From: Prosthecobacter debontii
Lineage (GTDB): Bacteria > Verrucomicrobiota > Verrucomicrobiia > Verrucomicrobiales > Akkermansiaceae
Direction: 5' to 3'
DNA: 64,000 nucleotides
Assembly (NCBI GenBank): GCA_945869465.1
Contig: CAMBPB010000004.1
Coordinates: 23,473 to 87,472 of the forward strand
Shown here: piece after piece, positions 49,893 to 61,800 of the stretch
Numbering within the stretch: the stretch's first letter is position 1
Layout of the letters: each line of letters begins with the position of its first letter
Made by a program: the position numbers and the translations under genes
Notes under the pieces: model-generated
The model's database searches: none
What the model was told of the DNA's origin: nothing
Seen by the model: only the letters and a program-made list of their open reading frames with translations

Positions 49893-52800
49893 ATGAAACC
49901 TAAATCCGTCATTCGTCTTGTTCGCAACGGTTCGCAATCCGCCCGCCTGCTCGCGATTTCGATCGCCACCCTGCTTGCTCCATACTCCGCGCAGGCTGCC
50001 AGCGCAACGTGGAACGGCACCACCGATGCCACCTGGGCCACCGGCACCAACTGGAGCACCACCCCAGTCCCCGGCACGGGTGACACCGCCACGTTCAATA
50101 ATGCGGGCGGGACGCTTGACATCATTGATCTTGGAACGGGCGTCACGATCAATACCATCAGCTTCGAGACATCGAGTGCTGCGGCTTACACGATTGGTTC
50201 GGGCGGGATCGGCATCCAGACTCTCACGCTGGACAACGGCGGTGCGATTACCGTCAACTCTGCCGTTGCCCAACAGGAGATATTCAACGCCAACATCGTT
50301 TTGGGCACCGACGGCGCTGCGAGTGACTTCACCATCACCAACAACAGAGTCGGTGCGCTCAACGCTGTCCCTTATTTGCAGTTTAGCGGCACCTTCACCG
50401 GTTCGGCAGGTTCGGGGCTCAAGACTCTGACCTTCGACGCCAACGGCACATCTGCGACCAACTCCATCAGCGCTCTGGGCAACATCAGTAATGGCACTTC
50501 CGGCACGGTCAAGCTCGTCAAGCAAGGTGCCGGCATTATGACGTTGGGATTGAACGGGGGCACGATGACCTATACGGGTGGGACTTACCTTGATGCCGGC
50601 ACACTCCAAATCGTAGGCTCCGTAAACAACCTCCAGGCAGGGTCTTCTCTCTACATCGCGGGTGGCACTAATCTGAACAGCATCAACCAATCTGGCGGCA
50701 ACTATTCGAGCATCGTCCAGCAATGGAACGGTGATTTCAGCTTCAACGACAGCGCAAAGTCTGTTGGAGCGGGTCTGCAGCAGATGACATTCACCGGCGG
50801 CACGGTGGATCTAGGAGCGACCGGGACGGATACGGTGCGCACGATCAATGCGTTGGCGAACACGCTGACTATCGGCAGCATCATCTCCAATGGCACGAAT
50901 ACCACCACCACCGGTCTCACCAAGACCGGTGCGGGCACGATGGTGCTGGGCGGCAACAACACCTACACCGGCACCACTACGGTGAACGCTGGCACATTGA
51001 CGATTACCGGTGGGCCTGCGGGCGGCGGCGCATATGCTGCGCTCGGCAGTGGCAAGTTGGAAATCAGCGGAGCCGCTGGCACGATCAATACCTCCTCCGT
51101 AATCACCATCGCGGGCGGCAACCTCCAGTTGACCAACACGAGCACTGCGGAAGGCTCGGTGAATCGCCTCAACAACGCCACGGCCATCACCTCCAACGGC
51201 GGCACGCTTACTTACAATAACACCAGCGGTAACACCTACGCCGAGAACATCGGCAATGTGACGCTCAACGGTGGGCAGTTTAATACCGTGCTGTCCACTA
51301 ACATGGCGACTGGCATCCAGACGCTGACCCTGAACAGCCTGACGCAAAACAACCGTTCCACCGCCACTTTCTCTGCGGCCACCACCGCACCAAACGCGAC
51401 GACGAACATCATCAAAGTCGCCGGTGTCACTGCCACCCCGGCCGGACAGATCATTGGGCCTTGGGCGACCACCGGCACCTCGGCCACCGTCCAGACCGAT
51501 TATGCCGTGTATGACGCCTCCGGCAACATCGTCGCCGCCAACATCGCCGGATCGCTGGATTCCACATGGACCGATTCGACCAAGGCTTACACCAGCAACT
51601 TCCTCGGCGGCGGTGCCGCTAACGTCCTCAGTGCGACGACGCACAACATGGCCGCCCTGCGCAATCTCCCGGCGTTTGGTAACGCCAACACCGCCACCAC
51701 CATCGCCATCCCGACAGGTGGTAATTTGAATACCTTCGGGCTTTTGAATGCCAACCAGGGACTCTGGACCATTAATCAGGTCACTGGCAGCACGGGCGCA
51801 CTGAGCACGCCCACGGGCGGCGGCAGCATTTATATCAACACCGGCAACGGCACGTCAGGCGGCAACGGCGCCATCACCATCGGTGCGCCGATCAATGACA
51901 ACGGCGGCGCGGTTTCCATCGTGAAGACCGGAACCGGCAACACCGTGGCGGTCGGTCAGGGCGTGCTCACGCTCTCCAACGTCACCAGCAATTTCACCGG
52001 CGCAACGGTCATCAATGGCGGCTCGATTGTGCTGAACACAGCCGGTGCGCTGGCAAACGGTGGCCTCGCCAGTTCACTCGGTGCAGCCTCCACTTCTGCA
52101 GACAATCTCGTCATCAACGGCGGCTTCCTGCAATACGGCACTGCGACGACGGCCGTCTCGACCAACCGCCTTTTCAGCATCAGTGCCATGGGCGGCACGA
52201 TTGATTCCTCATCGGGCACTGCGGCCGCCACGATGAACTTCATCGGCACGGGCGCGATGGGCTTCGCCAGCCAGACCGGTCCGCGCACGCTGACCCTGCA
52301 AGGCTCGAACGTCGGCGTCGCGGCCTCGACCAGCGGCAGCAACACGAGCCAAAGCACCCTGGCCCTGCTCATTGGCGACAACAGCGGCGCGACCAGCCTC
52401 ACCAAGACCGGTATCGGCACATGGGCGCTCACCAACTCCGCCAGCACCTACACGGGCCCGACCACGATTTCGCAGGGCATCCTGAATGTTGGCACCTTCG
52501 CCGCCGTCAACACGGCCAGCAGCATTGGAAGGGGCTCGGTCGCCGGCTCCGCCGCTGACTTGATCCTCAACGGAGGGACCCTGCAATACAGCAACAACAC
52601 CGCTGCCACGACCAACCGTCTCTTTGGCGTCGGCACCAGCGGCGGCACGCTTGATTCCTCGGCTGCCGGCCCGAACAACACCTTGAGCTTCACCAGCACC
52701 GACCTCATTGGCTTCAACAACCAGAGCGGCGCTCGCACCCTCACTTTGGCTGGCACCAACGTCGGGGCCAACAGCATGGGCCTCCGCCTCGATGACTTAG

Positions 52801-55800
52801 GCGGCCTGACCAACCTGACCAAGTCAGATAAAGGCACATGGGCACCCGCCAACGCCGGCAACACCTACACCGGCATCACGACGATCAACGCCGGCATCCT
52901 CTCCGTCGGCAAACTCGCCAACGGCGGTGTTGCCAGCAGCATTGGCGCGTCCACCAATGCGGCCGCCAATCTGGTGTTCAATGCGGGCAGCAGCGGGGCG
53001 CAAACCACCATTGCAGCGCTGGTCAACGCGATCATCCCCAATACCGGCTCTAACGCGCCGATTTTGAAATACACCGGCTCCGGTGACAGCACAGATCGAC
53101 TCATCAACTTCAACTTGGGCGGAGGCAACGCCAACCGGTTTGCGGTGCTCGACGCCTCCGGCAGTGCCGCAATCAACTTCACCAACGCCGGCAGCCCGAC
53201 CTTCGCCAACGCCGATCAGTTGTTCACGCTCGTTCTTTCCGGCAGCAACGCTAACAACAATACCTTCGCGGGCATCATTCCCAACAATGGCAACAAGGGC
53301 GTCAGTGTTGTCAAAGACGGCGTCGGCACTTGGATCCTCTCCGGCAACAACACTTACAGCGATGCAGCCGGCACGGTCAGCACCTTCGGCACGACGGTGA
53401 ATCAAGGCACCCTGGTCCTCTCCGGTTCGCCCACCGCCGCCACCGCCCTCAAGACCACGGTCAACGCGGGCGGCACGCTGAAACTCGACTATTCAACTAA
53501 CAACACTTCCAAGCTGAGCGATCATGCCACCCTCGGGATGCTCACCCTCGGCGGCGGCACGCTGAACCTCAGTGGTGGCTCGCACACCGAAGTGGTCACC
53601 AACACCACCCTGAGCCCCGGTGCCTCCAGTGTCATCCAGAGCGGCGGTGGGTCTTCCATCCTCCGGATGAACGCCATCACGCGCAACCCCGGTGCCATGC
53701 TTGACTTTGGCGCGGCAAGCATCGCTGACACCGACAACAATAACGCAACCAGCGTTGGCATCCTCGGCGCTTATGCCACGGTTGCTGGTGCGAACTGGGC
53801 CAAGTCCGTGGACGCCGCTGCCGCCAACACTGCCATCACGGCATACACTTCCGGCTACACGGATATAGACGCGCTCGGCTCCACGATAACCAATGGATCT
53901 ACAACAAATGTGCGCTTGAACAGTGCGTCGGGCTCCGGCGACATCACTCTGGGATCCACCACCACTGCGATCAACACGCTGCTTCAAAACACGACCACCG
54001 CCGCAACGATCGATACCACCGGCAAGACTTTGCAGACCACTGGCATCATGATTGGTGCCGGTAAGGAATCGCTGACCATCGGTCTATCTGCTGGCACCGG
54101 CTCGTTGCAAGCGGCTGCATCCGCAGGCGACCTCGTCCTGAACAATGCGAGCAATTACAGCGGCACGAATTCCGGCAAGACCCTGACTGTTAATGTGCCC
54201 GTCATCCTGAACGGTGCCTCCACCTTGACCACCGCAGGAAACGTCACCCTCAACGGCGTCAACACCTACACCGGTGCCACCTTCGTCAACGCCGGCACGC
54301 TCACCATTTCCGGAACTGGCAACTTGAACAGCGGCAACTACGCCGGTGCGATCACCATCGCACAGGGAGCGACCCTGAACTACACCAGCAGCGCCAATCA
54401 AACCCTCAGCGGAGGCACGAGTGGCTTCGGTAATTTCATCTGGAACCCAAGCAGCAGCTCCGCTGTCTTGGTCACAGGTGCGCGCGGTGCGACGCCCGCT
54501 GTTCTGACGATTATGAGCGGCATCGTATCTGGTGTTGTGGGAAATCTAGGCACCGGCCCCGCTTCCGATCTGATCCTTGATGGCGGAATCCTTCGCACGA
54601 AGGACGGCGGCGGCGGCGCGGATCAGACCAGTCGCCTCTTCACGCTCGGCGCGGGTGGCGGCACCATTCAGATTGACGACCTCTCGATTCAGGGAACTAC
54701 GACCCGGCCTACTGAATTCACCGGCACCGGTGCTATCGCCTTCACAGGATCGGGTGCTCGGACGTTGAAATTTGAAAGCGCCATCATGAACGTCAATAAG
54801 TTCTCACCTGCGCTTGGAGACGGATCCGGCGGCGCAACGAGCGTGATCATGGGCGGCACGGCAGGTGCCTATGGCGTATGGGCTCTCGACGGCGCCAACA
54901 CCTACACCGGCACGACCACTGTCAACGGTGGTCATTTGAGCATCCGCAAGACGCAATCGGTCAACGGAGGCGTCGCCTACTTCACTCCAGCGAATATCAC
55001 GGTCACGCCCGGGGCTGGTGTAGCCGGCATTGCCATCGGCGTTGGCGCAGGCCCGACTTATTTTGATTCCACGGCGATCGCCACCATTCTCGACAGCTCG
55101 CACTTGGGTGCAAGCACCACCACCACCGGCTTGAAGGGCGGTGCGCAGTTCGGTTTGGACACCACCGCAGGCGATTTTACTTACACTGGCACGCTTGCCG
55201 ACTTCACGGCTGGCGACAGTAATGTCTTCAATCTCGCCAAACACGGCGTCGGCACACTGACCCTTACCGGCAACAATACCTACACCGGCACCACCACGAT
55301 CTACGGCAGTGGGATTGGTCACAGCACAGGCACCAGCATCCTTCGCGCAGGCAGTTCGACGGCGTTCGGCCAGCCCACGACCGCCAACCTCGTTTTTGAT
55401 CAGGGAGCCTTTTCACTCATCAATAAACTGCAGCTCTTTGGGAACAGTGTGACCGTCATTGGGCTTAATTCTCCGGTTGCAAACCATCGCGACGGCAAGG
55501 GTGAAAACTACATCGAAAGCGGCAGCAGTGACACCAGCGGCACCGGCACCGATATCCTGACGATCAACAACACGACCACCAGCACATGGAACAACGGTGC
55601 AGCTTCCAACACTGGCAAGAGCATCATTCAGGACGGCGGTGCCCGTAGGCTCGGTATCACCAAGAGCGGCGCAGGCACGATGGAACTCGGCGGCACGAAT
55701 ACCTACACCGGCGGCACGATCATCAACGAGGGTGTCTTGCGGTTGCTCAACACTCAGGCGTTGGGCGGCGCAGCAGGCGCGGCGGGCACCGTGAGCTTTG

Positions 55801-58800
55801 GCGCAGGCAGCACTGGCACTTTACGGCTCAATGCGAACAACATCACCATCGCCAATCTGGACACCAACGCCACCGTCGGCACGCCGGTTGTCGAAAACGG
55901 CACGGCTGGCAACGCCACACTCACCGTCAACAACACGGCGAACAGCACGTTTGCGGGCGTCCTGCAGAATGGCGCTGCGGGCACGTTGTTGCTCACCAAG
56001 ACCGGTGCTGGCACGTTAACGCTCTCGGGCGACAACACCTACACGGGTGCGACCGCCGTCAACGGCGGCAAGTTGGTCCTTTCCGGCAACAACACCGCGG
56101 CCACCGGCGACATCGCTGTCAACAGCGGCGGTATCGTGCAGTTCAATGGTAACAGCTCTATCAATGGCGATGCCTCCAACGTCCTGAATCGCGATGTCAC
56201 GATCAACGCCGGTGGCACGGCGGTGTTTGGCGCGTCCTTCGGAATCGGTATCACCGATGTCCAGACCGCGCTGGCCAACCGCGTCGTGGCGGCCTCCGCC
56301 GGCGCCATCGCTGCGGACAACTACGCGGGCGACAACTTCGACTTCGCAGCCGCCGGCCTCACGAACGCGTCCCTTGGCGCAGTCGGCATTGTGAACTACA
56401 CCGGCACCCTGACGCCCAATGGCACCACCTATCGCCTCGGGGGCGGCGGGGGTACGCTCACCTATCCCACTCTGATCACCGGCAGCGACCTCGCCATCAC
56501 CGGAGCCAGCACCGGCTCGGTTGTGTTGAGCAACGCCGGCAATACTCTGGGCGCGCTGACCGTTTCCAGCGGCATCCTCGATCTGAACGCCACCACCCAG
56601 ACGGCCACCACCGTTACACTGGCCGGCGGCACGCTGCAAAATGGTACGCTCACCGGCACCGCCTACAGCGGCACTGGTGGCACTTCGACGGCCATCCTCG
56701 CCGGAATCGGCATCGTGTTCACCAACACGTCTGGCACGACGACCCTCAACGCCAGCAACACCTATGACGGCGGCACCAACATCACCGGCGGCACGCTGAA
56801 GGCCGTCGCGGCGGGCTCCCTCGGCTCCGGCCTGGTCACGATCAGCAACGGTGCCGCGCTCGCCCTGGCCAGCGACGGCACTGGCACGGGGCTCGGCAAC
56901 AGCAAGCTCGAAAGCATCAACTACGGCAATGACATCGCGCTCAGCGGTGCGGCCCAGACCATCACCGTCGGACAATTCACCGCCGGCGCCGGCACGCTCA
57001 ACGCCGCTAACAAGACGCTCCAGCTCGACTCCCTCGACATCGGCTCCCAAACGCTAACCGTAACCAACAGCAATGGCTTCGGCCTGGAGTTCACCGGCGC
57101 CACCACCTTCAGCGCCGCACCGACCTTCAGCGTCACGAACCCGTCGCTCGTCCTTGGGAATGCGCCGATCGTCCAGGGCCTGACTCTCTCGGGGGTGGTT
57201 TCCGGGGGCTTTGGCTTCACCAAAACCGGCACCGGCACCATGGTGCTGACCAACGCCGGCAACACCTTCGGCACCGGTGGCAGCACGCTCACCATCAGCA
57301 ACGGCCTCCTCAGCGTGACTTCGGATGGTGCCTTGGGCGACAGCGGCAACATCATCTCCCTCAATCTAATCGGTTCGGGCCTTCAGGCGGACGGCACCTT
57401 CAGCACCGCCCGCCGGATCAACACCAGCGCAGCCAATGGAGTGATCGACGTGACCCAGGGCAATGTCCTCACCCTCGACACCACCGCGTTGAACAACGGC
57501 ACCGCCTCGACAAACGCCCTCAGAAAGAACGGCAACGGCGTGTTCAACATCAACGTGGACAACACCTCCAGCTATACCGGCGTGATCACCGTCAATGCCG
57601 GTGCCATCCGCGTCTCCAACGCCGGTGCCTTGGGGGCGCCGGGCACCAACACCACCGTCTCCAATGCCGTCGGCTCCGCCGTGCAGATTAATGGCGTCAA
57701 CACCGCCGAGTTGTTCAATCTCACCGGCTCCGGCATCAACAGCGGCGGCGCGCTGGAAAACTTCAGCGGCACGAACGCCCTCAGCGGCGCGATCACCCTC
57801 GGTGGCGCGGCGACGATCGGCTCCACCTCCGGCACGTTGACCCTGAGCGGCGGCATCAGCGGCGGGCAGGCCCTGACCTTCTCCGGCGCTGGCGGCATTG
57901 CCGTCACCACCACCGCGATCGGGGCTGTCAGCAGCATCACCAAGATCGGCAGCGGCACCACGACGCTTAGCGTGGCAAGCACCGGCTTCATCCTGCCATT
58001 TGCGGTCAACGCAGGAACCTTCAAATTGGATTCAGCTGGGAAGCTTGGCAACGCCAGCACCACCACCGTGAACCCCGGTGCCATCCTGACGCTCGACAAC
58101 ACCAGCACAAGCACCGCCAGTCGCCTCGGCGGCTCCACGCGAACCCTGACGCTTTCCGGCGGCACCTTGAATTTCACCGGCAACGGCACCACCGAGGCTA
58201 TTGGTGCGCTTACTCCAAGTGCTGGTCTCGATGTGATCAATCTGTCGGGCACCGGCACGCTCAGCTTCGCCAGTCTCGGCACCCGCGCTGCAGGCGGTGT
58301 CGTGAGTTTCTCTGGTTCCGGTCCCGCCGTGCAGTTTGTGGCCCCGACCACCGTCACCGACAGCCTGCTCATGGGCGGCACGATGCCGCTCTTCTACGGC
58401 AATGACTTCGCCACCAGCACCGGCTTGGCCAATGCCCCGATCAGCGCCTATGCGGGCTACACCACGGGCGACTTCGGTGCGCAAGCCACTTCCACTGCGA
58501 TCAACTTCAATCCGACTGGCGCGCAGACCAACGTGACCGCCACCAAGACGATCAACAAGCTCAAGCTGACCGGTCAGGGAGTTACCATCAACTCCGGGCA
58601 AGTCCTGACTTTGGACGCTGCCGCCGTAATCAACAATGGCGGTGGAAACATCACGGGCGGCTACCTGGTCACGACGAGCAATGCGGAACTGGTGATCAAC
58701 AACGCCAGCGACATGAGCATCGCCAGCGTGATCGGCAGCAGCAGCAGCAACGTCAGCGCTGCCCTTAACAAAGTCGGTGCGGGCAACCTCACACTCAGCG

Positions 58801-61800
58801 CCCTGAATAACTATACCGGCATTACTTACGTCAATCAGGGCACTCTGACCCTCGGCGGCGGGAACAATACCTTGGCGGTCAACAAGGCGATGGTGCTCAA
58901 TAACGGCAGCACGCTCGCCCTCGGCAGCAACAACCAGTATCTCGGATCACTCACCAGCACCGGCTTAGTCGAAGGCTCCGGCGGAAACATCACGGGCACC
59001 GGCACGCTGACCGTTAATACCGGAGCGGCCACCTTCGCCGGCAACATCGGCTCCGACGGCGGGGCGTTCAACTTCGTCAAGACGGGCGGCACCACCTCAT
59101 TGACCCTGGTCAGCGCCAACAGCACCACTGGCACGGTGAGCGTGCTCGGAGGCCGACTGAGCGCCAACGGTAGCGCCTCGGGCCCTAGTGGCGTATTCGG
59201 CTTGGCCCTAAAGGACGGCGGCACCCTGGCTGCCACGACCGGGATCACCCTGAATGGCTCCGCGCTGATCATTGACAATACCGGCACCAAGGACATGGCC
59301 GATCGCGTCAACAACGCGGCTTCGATCACGCTGAATAGCGGCATGATCGGCTATTATGGCCGTGCGCAATACAACTCGACGGAAACCCTTGGCGATTTGA
59401 CGCATGGAGTGACGCTGAACTCGGGCTTAAACATGCTCGTTGCCAATCCTGGCGGCACTGGTGTGAACAGCGCCCAGTTGACGCTCGCCAGCCTCACCCG
59501 CAACACCGGAGCGATCGTCAACGTGGCTGGTGACAGCCAATGGAACGGCGGAAACAACAACCTTGGGCAGATCGGCAACGCCGCGCGCGTCGTGGTCTCC
59601 GGCACGCAAACCGGCCTCACCCCGATCAATGGCGTCGTTCCGGGCGCATTCAACACTTACACCGTCGATCAGTTTCACTTTGTGGGCTACGTGCCCGGCT
59701 TGGGCTTCGGTCCGTTGGGAACCGCCGGCTTCCCGGCCAATTACACCGGCACCTTTGCGGCGGCGTTGCCCACTAGTAACCTGAATAGCGTTTCGGGAGC
59801 GGTTACGGCCAACATGACCATCAATTCCTTCAATCAAGGCGCCATTACTTTCACGAATGGGACCACAACCGGGGGGAGCGATCTTCTGACTGTGGATAGC
59901 GGCATGATGGTTATCACCGGCACCACCCCGATGGGAACCGCGGCTAACCGCGGGCGGATTACCTCCGGAACGTCACAAGAACTCTTCCTTATCAAGAGAG
60001 ACGGCAACAACGGCAGCATTAACCCCATCCATTCCGTGATCGTGGATAACGGAAACCCTGTCAGCCTGATCGTCGCGGTCGGTAAAAACGACGGGAATGC
60101 CTTGCTGAGCTTGACTGCCCCGAATACCTATACGGGTGGGACATATGTCAGCAGCAAGAACACCGGCGGGCTTTCACTGGATGCCACCAACCCCGGCGTC
60201 ATCACTGTTCCTTACGCATTGGCGAGTTCCGGGGCTAACGGCCTCATCATCAACAACGGCAGCGTCGTGACGATGGCGACCAACGCCGGCCAGATCGATC
60301 CGCGGAACACCGTGACCCTCAATGGTGGTGCGACCATGACCTATGTCGGCAACAACACGCAGGCCAACCTAGTCTTTAACAGCAACGGCGGCACTGTCAC
60401 GCCCACCATCGCTGTCGGCAACATCCTGACCCTCACCGGCAACATCACTTCGACGCCCACCAACGTGGCGGTCGTCCCGACTATCAGCGGCACGACGCTC
60501 GACCTGAACAACTCGACCAGCCACAACATCACGGTGGATGGCGGGGCCACGACGGCCTCGCTCTTCCACGCTGGCAACGGTGCGACGGTCACCGGTCTGA
60601 CCATCAGTTCGATCATCAACAGCCTCACCCCCGCCAGCGGCGGCTTCACCAAGCTCGGCACGGGTGTGCTGAGCTTGACCGGCGCCAACGTGTTCACCGG
60701 CGGCCTAAATATCAACGCCGGTGCCGTCATTGCCGGCAATGCCGCGGCTCTCGGCGGCAGCGGCAACGTAGTCACGCTCAATAACGCGGCTCTGTGGCTC
60801 AACGGAACCAACCCCAACAGCGGCGCGATCATTACAGCCGGTGCGACTGGCGGCACGATTGCCATGACGGCGGACACCAGCGTCGATGGCAACATCGTCC
60901 TCAACGGGGCGCTGACCGTCAGCCTCGCCGACCCGACGCTCAATAACACCGACCGCACCCTCAATTTCAACAGCGCGGCTGGCAACCGGTTTGGGATGTC
61001 GGGTGCTGGCTCGCTGGTGGTCTCGGGCAACGCCAACAACAACTTCAACGCCACACCCAAGTTTCTGTTCATGCAGCAGAACGCGGTCACCAACACCTAC
61101 ACCGGCGGCACCACGATCAACTCCGGCGGGCGCATCAAGATGGGCGCCGCCAGTGCCGTGGGTGCCACCAACGTGGTCGGGCTTGGTAACTTGGGCGCCA
61201 CGAACAACACGCTGACGGTCAATGCCGGGGGTGCGCTCGACCTGAACAACTTCGACCAGACTGTTGGCAACTTTACCGGCACGGGCGGTCAGATTGTCAA
61301 CACCACCGGCGGCACGAAAACCCTGACCATTGGCAACGGCAACACCGGCGGCGGGACTTTTGCAGGCATCTTCGCCACAGGCACAGGCCAGGTCACCCTC
61401 AACAAGGTCGGCACCGGCACCATCACGCTCAGCGGCAGCAGCACCTCGACTGGTGGCACCACCGTCTCAAATGGCACGCTGGCCCTTGACTTCACGACAG
61501 CGACCACGGCAGCCCCCGTGCTCGCCAGCGGCGGTGTGCTCACCCTTGGCGGCGGCACACTCGACATCCGCAACGGCACGGCTCAAGTCCAAACCGTGGC
61601 CTCCACCACCCTCACCGGCGGTTTGAGTAATGTCACGCAGTCCAGCGGTTCCTCCATCCTGCGCATGAATGTCATCACTCCCGGCGTGGGCGTGGTCAAT
61701 TTCGGTGAGGACAGCATCGCCAGCACGACCACCGCGAACAACGGCGGGGGCATCCTCGGTGCCTGGGCCACGGTGGGCGGCACGGATTGGGCGGTCAACT

